Below are positions 18,536-27,289 of a DNA stretch of 64,000 nt, in pieces. Position 1 is the first letter of the stretch. Every line of letters starts with the position of its first letter. The stretch comes from Palsa-504 sp963800415 (lineage in GTDB: Bacteria > Actinomycetota > Actinomycetes > Streptosporangiales > Streptosporangiaceae). Location: positions 21,268 through 85,267 of the forward strand of contig CAWDBS010000065.1 in the NCBI GenBank assembly GCA_963800415.1, given 5' to 3'. The position numbers and the translations under genes were made by a program. Below the pieces are notes generated by a model. That model was given only the letters and a program-made list of their open reading frames with translations. It did not search any database and was not told the origin of the DNA.

Positions 18536-19127
18536 TCAGGCAGCCTGGGCTTGGTCCTGGTATTCCGCGTTGGCGAAGCAGGTATAGATGGCGTAGTCGA
18601 GGTCGAGTCGCTCGCCGTACCAGGCCGGGACGATCGTCTCGGGGGTGATATCGGCAGCGCGTCAGCCAGGCTGGCCGAGGATGGGGCCTGCGGATCCCGC
18701 TGCGGCGTTTCCGCGGAAACGCCGCAGCACGTCCCGTCCGGGTTGTGGGGGTGGTCCACGTCGTCGGCCGCCGCGCGGAGCGCCTGCAGCAGCACCGCGC
18801 CCTGCAGCGGCGGCAGCCGGATCATCGGGCGGTGCCGGAAGCCATCTGGCACTTCCAGGACAGCCATGCCGCGCAGCTGGGGAAGTCCCATGACGCCCAC
18901 CCGCGGCGGTCATCGAAGTCGCCGAGCAGGATCAGGAACCGGCAGGTGGCAGCGGTCAGGTGCCCGGCCAGCTCCCAGATCTGCGCCTCCAGCCGTTCCA
19001 GCGGCAGCGGCGCCGGGTCATCGGGGTCCGTGACCGGGCCATCTGCGGCGGGGAGGCCCGGGACCAGGGTCCGGCCGGACTGTTTAATGCCGAACATGTA
19101 TTTGATACTAGCCACGAGGTCTGACAT
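18536..19127 (-). pseudogene. 13E12-repeat/DUF222 HNH endonuclease, decayed
   Basis: Three pieces of one family appear in order on the minus strand in different frames: the N-terminal part LERLEAQIWELAGHLTAATC and CAAWLSWKCQMASGTAR (19000-18822), a central fragment RLPPLQGAVLLQALRAAADD (about 18840-18770), and the C-terminal end IVPAWYGERLDLDYAIY with stop TGA at 18536-18538. The HNH nuclease motif itself is missing. A 30-bp perfect palindrome sits in the middle. This is an inactivated member of a highly dispersed actinobacterial gene family. Confidence 0.7.
18699..18728. repeat. 30-bp perfect palindrome, dispersed-repeat candidate
   Basis: Arms GCTGCGGCGTTTCCG and its exact complement meet without a spacer, centred on CCGCGG. 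The core GTTTCCGCGGAAAC recurs with one mismatch just after the DinB gene (GTTTCCGCGGAGAC near 22336-22349). It lies within the decayed HNH gene. It resembles short palindromic intergenic repeats; extrusion as a cruciform or an RNA hairpin is possible. Confidence 0.6.
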
Positions 19128-19310
19128 TTCCGGCCGCCGGAGTCCGGGAAAAATCAAGATCATGCTCCCGAACGGGCGTGGTGCATGCTCTGGCCCTGGC
19201 TCTTCGCTCACACCGCTCATCAGGCGACGGATGAGGTGCCAGGGATTGCGTGCCTATGTTGTGGCCGGTACCGTCTGATGGTTTACCAGCGGAGATGGGG
19301 TTTTCATACG

Positions 19311-20522
19311 ATGCGTGTTCTGGTGCTGGGCGGGGACGGTTTCTGCGGCTGGCCGACGTCGCTGTACCTGTCGGATAAGGGTCATGACGTCACGATCGTG
19401 GACAACCTCAGCCGCAGGAAGATCGACATCGAGCTGGAGGTGGAGTCGCTGACCCCGATCCGGCCGGTCGGGGAGCGGCTGCGGGCGTGGCGGGAAGTCA
19501 CCGGCCGCGAGATCGGGTTCGTGCACCTGGACATCGCCGCCGAGTACGACCGGCTGGTGGATGTGCTGCTGGCGGCGCGGCCGGACGCGATCGTGCACTT
19601 CGCCGAGCAGCGGGCCGCGCCGTACTCGATGCGCACCCCGGCGGCCAAGCGGTACACGGTCGATAACAACATCCGCGCCACGCACAACCTGCTGGTTGCC
19701 TTGGTGGAGACCGGCGTCGATGCGGCGCTGGCGCATCTGGGCACGATGGGCGTCTACGGGTACGGCTGGTCGGGCAGCGCGCCGATCCCGGAGGGCTACC
19801 TGACCGTCAAGGTGCCGACGCCGGACGGGGAGCTGGAGCGGGACATCCTGCACCCGGCCAACCCCGGGTCGGTGTACCACATGACCAAGACGCTGGATCA
19901 GCTGCTGTTCTCCTTCTACGCCAAGAACGACGGGCTGCGGATCACCGACCTGCACCAGGGGATCGTGTGGGGCACCCAGACCGGGCAGACCGCCCGTGAC
20001 GTCCGGCTGATCAACCGGTTCGACTACGACGGGGACTACGGCACGGTGCTGAACCGGTTCCTCATGCAGGCGGCCATCGGCCACCCGCTGACGGTGCACG
20101 GGACCGGGGGGCAGACCCGCGCGTTCATCCATATCCGGGACACGGTGCGGTGCATCGAGCTGGCGCTGCACAACCCGCCGCGGGCCGGGGACCGGCCCCG
20201 GGTGCTCAACCAGGTCACCGAGACGCATCAGGTGGGCGGGCTGGCCAAGCTGGTCGCGGACATCATGGGGGCGGACATCGCGTTTCTGCCGAACCCGCGG
20301 CAGGAGGCGGAGGAGAACGAGCTGATCGTCCGCAACGACCAGTTCCTGGCCCTGGGGCTGGAGCCCACCACGCTGTCGGACGGGCTGCTGGAGGAGGGCA
20401 GGGAGATCGCCCGCCGGTACCGCGACCGGGTCGACCCCAGCAAGATCATCTCCCGGTCCGTCTGGCGCAAGGGCATGGAAACCGCCCAGGACCTCCTCAC
20501 CGAACTGCCCGACGAAGCCTGA
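19311..20522 (+). CDS. sqdB: UDP-sulfoquinovose synthase (SQD1/SqdB-like SDR)
   Basis: 403 residues from the ATG 19311. The NAD site VLVLGGDGFCGWPTSLYLS is followed by signatures of SQD1: DNLSRRKIDIELEVESLTPI, APYSMRTPAAKRYTVDNNIR, TMGVYGYG, the catalytic pair in SVYHMTKT (Tyr and Lys, with the His next to Tyr typical of SQD1) and ITDLHQGIVWGTQT. The enzyme makes UDP-sulfoquinovose from UDP-glucose and sulfite. The partner glycolipid glycosyltransferase (SqdX/SQD2) is not seen nearby, so the sulfosugar may go to another glycoconjugate. Confidence 0.9.
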   Translation: MRVLVLGGDGFCGWPTSLYLSDKGHDVTIVDNLSRRKIDIELEVESLTPIRPVGERLRAWREVTGREIGFVHLDIAAEYDRLVDVLLAARPDAIVHFAEQRAAPYSMRTPAAKRYTVDNNIRATHNLLVALVETGVDAALAHLGTMGVYGYGWSGSAPIPEGYLTVKVPTPDGELERDILHPANPGSVYHMTKTLDQLLFSFYAKNDGLRITDLHQGIVWGTQTGQTARDVRLINRFDYDGDYGTVLNRFLMQAAIGHPLTVHGTGGQTRAFIHIRDTVRCIELALHNPPRAGDRPRVLNQVTETHQVGGLAKLVADIMGADIAFLPNPRQEAEENELIVRNDQFLALGLEPTTLSDGLLEEGREIARRYRDRVDPSKIISRSVWRKGMETAQDLLTELPDEA

Positions 20523-20684
20523 GCGGCCCGCGGGCCCGAGGGTAAGACGCCGCCGACGCCGGCATGGCTCGCGGCCGGACGGCAGCCGCAGGCAACGGCC
20601 TCAGCCGGGTTGGGGTTCGTCCGGTTCCTCGAGCGGGAAGAGGATCGGGCTGAGCAGGTATCGCGCGCGATCGCCGCTCTTCGC

Positions 20685-21656
20685 TCATACCGCTCGTGAG
20701 CGGGCCCGGCTGAACCGGCGGCCCCAGTCGTGGACCCGGTCGAGGAGCTCGGGCGGGGAGATCACCTGGAAATCCGCGCCGAGCATGCCCAGCGCCATGA
20801 TGGGCCAGTCCAGCGAATCGCCGGTCGTGCGTACCAGGCACCGGGCGGGGCCGACGTCCTGCACCGTGACCCACCGGCCGATCCGCTCGCGCACCGCCTC
20901 GCCCGGAGCCTCGACGAGGACCCGCACGTCGTAGACGGCGATCGCGGTCTGGATGCCGGCCCGGACGAAGGCGGCGGCGTCGGCGGCGGGCAGCTCGCGG
21001 GGGCGGAACCGGGCCCCGGTGCCCCGCGGCGCGTCGAGCCGGTCGAGGCGGAAGCTGCGCCATCCGTGCCGGCCCAGGTCGTAGCCGACCAGGTACCAGC
21101 GGCGGCCGAGCAGCACCAGGCGGTGCGGCTCGACGTGCCGGCCGGTGCGCCGGCCGCCGGCCGCGGTGTAGGAGAAGCGGATCCGCTCGGTGTCCCGGCA
21201 GGCGAGCGCGACGGCGGTCAGGACGCCCGGGTCCGCGCTCGCGCCGCCCCCGGCGTCACCCCAGCCGGCCGGCACCGTCATCGCGCCGAGCGCCTGGACC
21301 CGCCGCCGCAGCCGGGCCGGCATCACCTGCACCACCTTGGCCAGCGCGCGCACCGAGGACTCCGCGATGCCCTCGACCGCGCTGTGCGCGGCCGCCTGCA
21401 GGCCGACGGCCAGGGCCACGGCCTCTTCGTCGTCGACGACCAGCGGCGGCACCGCCGTGCCCGCGGCCATCTGGTAGCCGCCCGCCACCCCCCGCCGGGC
21501 CTGGATCGGGTAGCCGAGCTCGCGCAGCCGGTCGATGTCCCGGCGCAGCGTGCGCGGCGAGACCCGCAGCTGGCCGGCGAGTTCGTCGCCCGGCCAGTAC
21601 CGGCGGGCCTGCAGCAGGGACAGCAGCCGCAGCGTCCGGGCGCTGGTGTCAGCCAT
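20685..21656 (-). CDS. YafY-type helix-turn-helix regulator with WYL domain
   Basis: The ATG at 21654-21656 gives 323 residues. The DeoR-like winged helix is at the N-terminus (RTLRLLSLLQARRYWPGDEL, then QLRVSPRTLRRDIDRLRELG), and the WYL ligand-binding domain follows from about residue 140, with the family core HRLVLLGRRWYLVGYDLGRH. WYL regulators sense nucleic acids, nucleotides or other small ligands. It is divergent from the DinB gene with about 100 bp between starts, a recurrent pairing in actinobacteria, and probably controls it and itself. Confidence 0.9.
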   Translation of the reverse strand: MADTSARTLRLLSLLQARRYWPGDELAGQLRVSPRTLRRDIDRLRELGYPIQARRGVAGGYQMAAGTAVPPLVVDDEEAVALAVGLQAAAHSAVEGIAESSVRALAKVVQVMPARLRRRVQALGAMTVPAGWGDAGGGASADPGVLTAVALACRDTERIRFSYTAAGGRRTGRHVEPHRLVLLGRRWYLVGYDLGRHGWRSFRLDRLDAPRGTGARFRPRELPAADAAAFVRAGIQTAIAVYDVRVLVEAPGEAVRERIGRWVTVQDVGPARCLVRTTGDSLDWPIMALGMLGADFQVISPPELLDRVHDWGRRFSRARSRAV

Positions 21657-21758
21657 ATCTCCATCGTCGCGCAATTAAGGCCAGGAACTGACCGCTATTG
21701 CCCGTAACGTGAGCTCAGAAAGAGAAACCGATGAGCAGCTCCACGAGAGGCGCAGACC

Positions 21759-22328
21759 ATGACGACGAGCAACCCGGACCAGGCCAGCCAGCCGGCCAGC
21801 ATGCCGGCGACGGCATCCGGCGGCGGCGAGCGCGGCGACCTGCTGGCGGCGCTGGCCTCCCGCCGGTACTTCCTGCGCTTCGCCGTCCGCGGCCTGACCG
21901 ACGAGCAGGCCCGGCAGCGCACCACCGCGAGCGAGCTGACCCTGGGCGGCTTGATCAAGCACGTTGCGGCGACCGAGGAGAACTGGGCCAAGTTCATCGT
22001 GGACGGCCCGGCCGAGACGGGCGACTTCGCCGCCATGACCGAGGACGACTTCGCCCGCTGGGGCGACGGGTTCCGGCTGCTGCCGCAGGAGACCCTGGAC
22101 GGCGTGCTGGCCGATTACGAGGCCGTGGCCCGCCGGACCGACGAGCTGGTCGCCTCCCTGCCCGACCTGGACCTCTCGCATCCGCTGCCGAAGGCCCCGT
22201 GGTTCCCGCCCGGCGAACGGTGGTCGGCCCGCCGGGTGCTGCTGCACATCATCGCCGAGACCGCGCACCACGCCGGCCACGCCGACATCATCCGCGAATC
22301 CCTGGACGGCGCCAAGTCCATGGGCTGA
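21759..22328 (+). CDS. DinB/YfiT-like metalloprotein (DUF664)
   Basis: 189 residues forming the four-helix DinB fold. Metal-ligand histidines fit the positions in LTLGGLIKHVAATEENW and RRVLLHIIAETAHHAGHADI. Members bind a divalent metal; several are thiol S-transferases, for instance with mycothiol, so a detoxification role is possible. The first 27 residues are low-complexity. It is the likely target of the divergent WYL regulator. Confidence 0.88.
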   Translation: MTTSNPDQASQPASMPATASGGGERGDLLAALASRRYFLRFAVRGLTDEQARQRTTASELTLGGLIKHVAATEENWAKFIVDGPAETGDFAAMTEDDFARWGDGFRLLPQETLDGVLADYEAVARRTDELVASLPDLDLSHPLPKAPWFPPGERWSARRVLLHIIAETAHHAGHADIIRESLDGAKSMG

Positions 22329-22663
22329 CGCCCGCGTTTCCGCGGAGACGCGCCGCCGGGCCGCGCCGCCACGTCGCCCTCGGACACGTTGATGCACCCG
22401 GCTGGCGCCGAACGGATGCCCGCCAGCGTCTGCACCGTCAACGACGACCTGTCGGTCGACTACGAGTGGTACGAGGTTCGCTGACCCGCGCGCTCCGCGC
22501 GGCAGCCCGTGTCCGGGCTGTGTCCAGCACCCCGCGCCGCAGCTGCCCATCCCAGGCGATCTGGGTGACCACGACCCTCACGCCGAACAGTCTGCTCCGC
22601 ATGCCACGTCGGCCGCCGCCGGCACGCGGACGTAATAGCGCATTACACCGCGGGCCGCCGGAC
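22329..22663. other. Intergenic region with a palindrome and a short coding remnant
   Basis: Just after the DinB stop is the imperfect palindrome GCGTTTCCGCGGAGACGCG, which may act as its terminator and shares a core with the repeat at 18699. Positions about 22417-22482 encode ASVCTVNDDLSVDYEWYEVR and a stop on the plus strand, which reads like the C-terminus of a lost gene of unknown family. Nothing else is supported. Confidence 0.4.
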
Positions 22664-23137
22664 CTATGCGTCCCCTCCCGGCGAGCCGTTCTGGCCGAGT
22701 GCCACATGGATGCTGCGTTCGTCGGTGCCGCGCAGGACGTTCAGCTCGACGGTGTTGGCGGCCGCCCGGAGCGCGGCGGACAAGTCATCGACGGTGCGGA
22801 CTGGCTGGCGCGGCGGCCGTCACGATCAGGTAGAAGCCCTCACCGAGGCGGTTTGTGTTGATCCCGAGCAGCTGTCCGGCCGCATCGAGGACCGGACCGC
22901 CCGAGGAGCCGGGCAGCAGCGGGGCGGTGTGCTCGATGCTGCCGGTGATGCGCAGGCCACGAGGGCTGCGGAAGCCCGGTCGATGCCGGAGACGAACCCG
23001 AACGTCACCCGCAGCCCGCGCCCGCCCGGGTTAGCCAGCGCGAAGACGGGCATCCCGATGGCGGGCGCTGCGGCGGCCCACGGCAGCGCCGGAGCCTGGC
23101 CGGTGTCGGTCTCGATGACCGCGAGGTCGCCGTCGAT
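22664..23137 (-). pseudogene. Trypsin-like serine protease with PDZ domain (HtrA-like), decayed
   Basis: From 23137 downwards the frame gives DGDLAVIETDTGQAPALPWA and FALANPGGRGLRVTFGFVSG, breaks once, then continues GLRITGSIEHTAPLLPGSSG-GPVLDAAGQLLGINTN, which holds the catalytic serine in PGSSGGP. After another break it ends with a PDZ-like fragment VRTVDDLSAALRAAANTVEL and the stop TAG at 22664-22666. The N-terminal part with the catalytic histidine is missing and there is an internal deletion. The 5' end abuts the HxlR gene, so a rearrangement joined the two. Confidence 0.75.
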
Positions 23138-23557
23138 ATTACTGCCTCCTCACCGCTAGCCGAGGCACTGGCCAGGGTCGGCGATCGGTGGACCCTGCTG
23201 GTGGTGGAGGCGCTGCTCCCCGGGCCGCGCCGGTTCAACGACCTGCTCGGCCAGATCCCCGGTATCGCGGCGAACATCTTGTCCGAGCGCCTCAAGCGGC
23301 TCGAACGGGAAGCTCTGCTGGTGGCCCGGCCTTACTCAGAGCGGCCGCCCCGCGTCGCGTACCAGCTGACCGCCGGGGGCAGAGAACTCGCCGGGGCGCT
23401 CCGCCTGCTTGCGTACTGGGGAGCCGGGCACGCCGACGCGGCGCAAGCGCCCCGGCACCCCGCATGCGGTACCCCGGTCGAGGCCCGCTGGTACTGCCCG
23501 ACCTGCGACCATCTCGTCGAGGACCAGCCGAGCGCCGCCGATCTGCATTTCGTCTAA
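23138..23557 (+). CDS. HxlR-type winged-helix regulator (start uncertain)
   Basis: The domain is complete from SPLAEALARVGDRWTLLVVE through PGPRRFNDLLGQIPGIAANI and LSERLKRLEREALLVARPYS, and the C-terminus carries a small cysteine pair motif (CGTPVEARWYCPTCDHLVED). HxlR proteins are dimeric regulators of redox and aldehyde responses. No ATG, GTG or TTG precedes the domain in frame; the first sensible codon is ATT at 23138 (reading ITASSPLAEAL). Either a rare ATT start is used, the start was lost in the rearrangement with the protease gene, or translation begins inside at GTG 23201, which would remove helix 1. Confidence 0.65.
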   Translation: MTASSPLAEALARVGDRWTLLVVEALLPGPRRFNDLLGQIPGIAANILSERLKRLEREALLVARPYSERPPRVAYQLTAGGRELAGALRLLAYWGAGHADAAQAPRHPACGTPVEARWYCPTCDHLVEDQPSAADLHFV

Positions 23558-24017
23558 CTATCACGCCGCGCTACTGGTGACGCCTGATGTTGCGTCACGG
23601 GCAGGGCGGGGCAGGGCAGGGCAGGGTAACGCACGATGACATCCCGTGGCGGCGTCGGCCGGTCCTGCCCCTGCCGGTACAGGCGAGACCACTAATTTTG
23701 CAGTAAAACCGTAATTACTGCAGCATTACCGCCAGTGGGGCGGGAACCGGCGAGAGTGATCTGGCTACCGGACGGGGAGAGGACAAGTCCATGCCTTCAG
23801 GCAGGTGGTCCTCGCAGAACCGTCAAGACAGCGCCGCATCCGCGGGTCAGACTGCCATCGCCGCCGAGCAATCGACGGCAGCATGAGCCTGCAACTACCG
23901 CACACTCACCTGCAACGGTGATACGCGTCACGGCCCGGGAGCCGGGTCAGCGGGTAGCCTGTACATCTTCCCCGAACCGCCCGGCCCGCCGATGTGCCAT
24001 GACCTGCCCTGGAGATC
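23558..24017. other. Intergenic region with a G-rich run and an AT-rich palindrome
   Basis: Positions 23596-23627 repeat GGCAGGGCGGG-type blocks on the plus strand, enough G-tracts for a quadruplex. The palindrome at 23699-23722 is listed separately. No gene is supported. The following gene has its own ribosome site directly before its ATG. Confidence 0.4.
23699..23722. promoter_or_regulatory. AT-rich palindrome, possible operator
   Basis: Arms TGCAGTAA (23699-23706) and TTACTGCA (23715-23722) are exact inverse complements separated by AACCGTAA. In a genome this GC-rich such an AT-rich symmetric site stands out and is the size of a dimeric repressor site. It lies about 160 bp after the HxlR gene and about 300 bp before the next gene, so its target is unclear. 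Confidence 0.4.
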
Positions 24018-24758
24018 ATGACCAGCGACACCGCTAAGGCGCAAACCAAGCCTGAAGCCCGACCGGAAACCTTCCGGTCGCACCTGCCCGCCATCGTTGC
24101 CGCCACTACCGGGACGGTGCTCGCCGCGATCCTGGGCAGCCTGATCGGCGCCGCCGGGACGATCGCCGGGATTGTGATCGGCAGCCTGGCCTCCGGAACG
24201 TGCTCCTGGTGGGCCGAGCGGGGCATCCGCCGGTCCGCGGCCCTGGCCGCCGCCCGGGCCGAAGCCATCCGCGCCCGGGACCGCCCGCTGCACCCCGGCG
24301 AGAACGCAGCCGTCACCCAAGCCGCCGTGGTCACCCAGGACACCGCGGCGGCGAGCCGCGGCCACGGCTGGTGGCGCCCGCGCCGGCGATGGGCCGGTCC
24401 GGCCGCGTTCATCGCCGCCGCGTTCATCGGCTGCGTAATCGTGGTCACCCTGCTGGAGGGTGTCGCGGGCAAGCCGCTGTCCGCCATGGTCCAGGGCAGG
24501 CCTGGCCATGGCACTACCTTCGGCGGCGGAGGAGTTGGCAAGGCCGCTCCGACCAGCCCGTCACCTGTCCCGTCAGCCACGCCATCGGCCAGCACGACAG
24601 GGACCACCGCCAGCACGACACCCAGCGGGGCCAGCAGCTCCCCGGCGGCCAGCACTGCGCCTGCCGCCACCGCCCCCAGCAGCACCAGCCCGGTCAGCAG
24701 CACGCCGAACTCCTCAACCCCCTCTGCCACGCCGACTGGCGCGGCCGCGGGCGGCTAG
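24018..24758 (+). CDS. Hypothetical membrane protein with Ser/Thr-rich tail
   Basis: 246 residues, ATG at 24018 behind GGAGATC. A cytoplasmic start is followed by a glycine-rich hydrophobic hairpin (HLPAIVAATTGTVLAAILGS, then LIGAAGTIAGIVIGSLASG), a basic loop, another helix at AAFIAAAFIGCVIVVTLLEG, and about 95 residues rich in Ser, Thr, Pro and Ala reaching the C-terminus. Related actinobacterial proteins are unassigned. The tail is probably extracellular and flexible, perhaps glycosylated. No enzyme motif was seen. Confidence 0.7.
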   Translation: MTSDTAKAQTKPEARPETFRSHLPAIVAATTGTVLAAILGSLIGAAGTIAGIVIGSLASGTCSWWAERGIRRSAALAAARAEAIRARDRPLHPGENAAVTQAAVVTQDTAAASRGHGWWRPRRRWAGPAAFIAAAFIGCVIVVTLLEGVAGKPLSAMVQGRPGHGTTFGGGGVGKAAPTSPSPVPSATPSASTTGTTASTTPSGASSSPAASTAPAATAPSSTSPVSSTPNSSTPSATPTGAAAGG

Positions 24759-24837
24759 GGGGACGCGGGACGCGGACCGTCCTTGATGTACCCGCCGCGG
24801 GCCGCCCGCCGAACCCGGCAGGACATAACATCGTGGG

Positions 24838-25458
24838 GTGCGGTGGGGCGGGCGGGATCCGGGAAGGTCGTGGCTGCTTCCGCTGCTGCTGGCCGGGGTC
24901 GCGCTGGCCTTCGACGCGGCCGACCGCAGGGTCCCGTTCAGCGTCCTGGCCACCGGCCTTCTCGACGAGCCAGCCCACCTGGCCACCGGGGCGCTGGGCC
25001 TGCTGGCCCTGGCATGCTTTATCGACGCCCCGCGCCGTTTCTATGTTGCGGGCCTTATCGCGTCGGTGGCCATCGACCTGGATCACATACCCCTCTACCT
25101 GGGCCTGCTGGGCAACCAGGATCAGCGCCCGGTCACCCATTCCCTGACGACCGTCCTGGTGATTGCCCTAGCCGCGGCGGTCAGTCGCCGGCACCGGGCC
25201 GTGCTGGCCGGGTGCGTGGCCGGGCTGCTGATCCACTTCGCCCGGGACATCGCCGAGGGCCCGCCGGGGGTACGGATGCTCTGGCCTATCCGGGACACTG
25301 CGTGGACGGCCAGCTTCTGGTGGTTCCTGGCCATGATCATCACGTTCACGGCCGTGCGGCTGATCTTCGTGACCACCGGAATCCCCCGCAGGCGCGTCCG
25401 CCTCTTCCAGCCGCCCGTCCCGGTCACGTCGTCCGGGACCCGGAGCATCCCGGTGTAA
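24838..25458 (+). CDS. YdjM/DUF457-like inner-membrane metal-dependent hydrolase
   Basis: 206 residues from a GTG at 24838. Conserved polar motifs inside helices, FDAADRRVPFSVLATGLLDE-PAHLATG, SVAIDLDHIPLYLG, RPVTHSLTTVLVIA and LLIHFARDIAEGP, match the membrane-bound metal-dependent hydrolase family related to YdjM. These proteins have five or six helices with His and Asp residues thought to bind a metal; the substrate is unknown. It sits directly after the Ser/Thr-rich membrane protein in the same direction. Confidence 0.75.
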   Translation: MRWGGRDPGRSWLLPLLLAGVALAFDAADRRVPFSVLATGLLDEPAHLATGALGLLALACFIDAPRRFYVAGLIASVAIDLDHIPLYLGLLGNQDQRPVTHSLTTVLVIALAAAVSRRHRAVLAGCVAGLLIHFARDIAEGPPGVRMLWPIRDTAWTASFWWFLAMIITFTAVRLIFVTTGIPRRRVRLFQPPVPVTSSGTRSIPV

Positions 25459-25511
25459 ACCACCCGAATGCCCCAGGCGTCTCAGCCCCGTGGTGCCGCT
25501 AGCCTGAACCG

Positions 25512-26840
25512 GTGACCTTGCCCGCGCTGCAGCAGCCGCAGTGGCCGGACCGCGGCGCGCTCGAGGCGGCGGTGCGCGGCCTGGTCGGCCTGCCGCCCCT
25601 GGTGCTGGCCGCGGAGTGCGACCAGCTGAGGGACCGGCTGGCGGCGGTCGCGCGCGGCGAGGCGTTCCTGCTTCAGGGCGGCGACTGCGCGGAGACGTTC
25701 GGCGGCATGACGGCGGACAGCATCCGGGGCAAGTTCCGGACGCTGCTGCAGATGGCCGTCGTGCTCACCTACGCGGCCAGCGTGCCGGTGGTGAAGGTAG
25801 GCAGGCTGGCGGGCCAGTTCGGCAAGCCGCGGTCGGCGGCCACCGAGGTCAGGGACGGGGTGGAGCTGCCCGTCTACCGGGGCGACGCGGTCAACGGCAT
25901 CGAGTTCACCGCCGCCGCCCGGACGCCCGACCCGCGCCGGCTCCTGGACGCGTATCACTGCGCGGCGGCCACGCTGAACCTGTGCCGGTCCCTGGCCAGC
26001 GGCGGATACGCCGACCTGCGCCAGGTGCACGCCTGGAACCAGGACTTCGTGGCGCGCAGCCCGGCCGGGCAGCGCTATGAGCAGCTGGCGGAGGAGATCG
26101 ACCGGGCCATCGCGTTCATGCACGCCTGCGGCGCCGACCCGGACGAGTTCCGCGCGGTGGAGTTCTACTCCAGCCACGAGGCCCTGCTCCTGGACTACGA
26201 GCGGCCGCTGACCCGGACGGACCCGCGGACCGGGCAGACCCACGATCTGTCCGCTCACCTGCTCTGGATCGGGGAGCGCACCCGTGCTCTGGACGGCGCC
26301 CACGTCGAGTTCGCCCGCCAGATCCGCAATCCGATCGCCGTCAAGGTCGGCCCGGCGGCTAGCGCGCAGGATGTCCTGGCCCTGATCGACGCCCTCGACC
26401 CGGACCGCCAGCCCGGCCGCCTCACCCTGATTACCCGGATGGGCGCGGGCCGGATCCGTCAGGCGCTGCCGCCCCTGGTGGAGAAGGTGGCGGCCAGCGG
26501 GGCCACCGTCGTGTGGGTCTGCGACCCGATGCACGGCAATACGGTCGAGGTGGCCAGCGGCCACAAGACCAGGTACTTCGACGACGTGCTGGACGAGGTG
26601 GCGGGCTTCTTCGAGGTGCACCGGGCGCTCGGCACCCACCCCGGCGGCATCCACATCGAGTTCACCGGCGATGACGTCACCGAATGCATCGGCGGCGGCC
26701 ACCACATCGCCGAGGCCGACCTGACCAGCCGCTACGAGACCACCTGCGACCCGAGGCTCAACCGCAGCCAGTCCCTGGACCTCGCCTTCCGCGTCGCCGG
26801 CCTGTACCGCCACCGCTCCACCGCCGAGCACCAGGGCTGA
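25512..26840 (+). CDS. Class II 3-deoxy-D-arabino-heptulosonate 7-phosphate (DAHP) synthase
   Basis: This catalyses the first step of the shikimate pathway, joining phosphoenolpyruvate and erythrose 4-phosphate. The 442 residues are normal for the plant/actinobacterial class. Metal ligands are visible: Cys in LLQGGDCAETFGG, His in CDPMHGNTVE, Glu in GIHIEFTGDDVTE and Asp in TTCDPRLNRSQSLDLAF. Other conserved parts are VPVVKVGRLAGQFGKPRS and EFYSSHEALLLDYE. The start is the GTG at 25512. Whether it is the housekeeping enzyme or a second copy cannot be told; no aromatic pathway genes flank it. Confidence 0.95.
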   Translation: MTLPALQQPQWPDRGALEAAVRGLVGLPPLVLAAECDQLRDRLAAVARGEAFLLQGGDCAETFGGMTADSIRGKFRTLLQMAVVLTYAASVPVVKVGRLAGQFGKPRSAATEVRDGVELPVYRGDAVNGIEFTAAARTPDPRRLLDAYHCAAATLNLCRSLASGGYADLRQVHAWNQDFVARSPAGQRYEQLAEEIDRAIAFMHACGADPDEFRAVEFYSSHEALLLDYERPLTRTDPRTGQTHDLSAHLLWIGERTRALDGAHVEFARQIRNPIAVKVGPAASAQDVLALIDALDPDRQPGRLTLITRMGAGRIRQALPPLVEKVAASGATVVWVCDPMHGNTVEVASGHKTRYFDDVLDEVAGFFEVHRALGTHPGGIHIEFTGDDVTECIGGGHHIAEADLTSRYETTCDPRLNRSQSLDLAFRVAGLYRHRSTAEHQG

Positions 26841-27289
26841 GCCACGGACGCGGCTGCCCCGGAATGGCGATCGAGCCAGTTCCAAGGGCCGCCGGCTGGC
26901 CAGCATGGAGTGGGCCCTCGGACATGTCTGCGGTCGGCTCGGCTGCCAAAGACGGGGCCCCGCGCCGCCGACGTGGGGGTTGAGTACCGAACGAGTTGGG
27001 ATCCAAGCCTCGGTCCGGCCTGAGTAGCCCCGCTCGGCCGTCACGATCGTGGCCGCTGTTGGCCCCCGCTGCGAGCAGGCAGACTACCTCACCGATGCAG
27101 GCCGCACGGACGTCCGGCCGGCGAGTGGTTGCATCGATCCAGCGGAGGTACGCCTTACGGTAGAACTGCGCCAGCGATCCCTAGCTGGATGAGCTGAGCG
27201 CCTGGGTAGTACTCCAGAGGTAATGGGACCGCGAGTTCATTCCGGAGCGGCTAGCCCAAGAGAGTGTGGCCCCCGCGCCTGGTGCCGGA
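26841..27289. other. Intergenic region with a YdeI-like remnant
   Basis: On the minus strand 27177 down to about 27061 encodes SLAQFYRKAYLRWIDATTRR-PDVRAACIGEVV, which resembles the C-terminal helical part of YdeI/OmpD-associated proteins; a stop lies immediately upstream in frame and no start exists. It is a decayed fragment. The rest of the 449 bp shows no gene. Confidence 0.35.

Noticed and set aside
22438..22707. Short minus-strand frame after the DinB gene
   Set aside because: It crosses the end of the protease remnant in another phase and has no ribosome site or recognisable domain.
25482..27044. A 520-codon minus-strand open frame opposite DAHP synthase
   Set aside because: It is a high-GC shadow of the DAHP synthase gene with Gly/Arg/Val-rich sequence and no domain.
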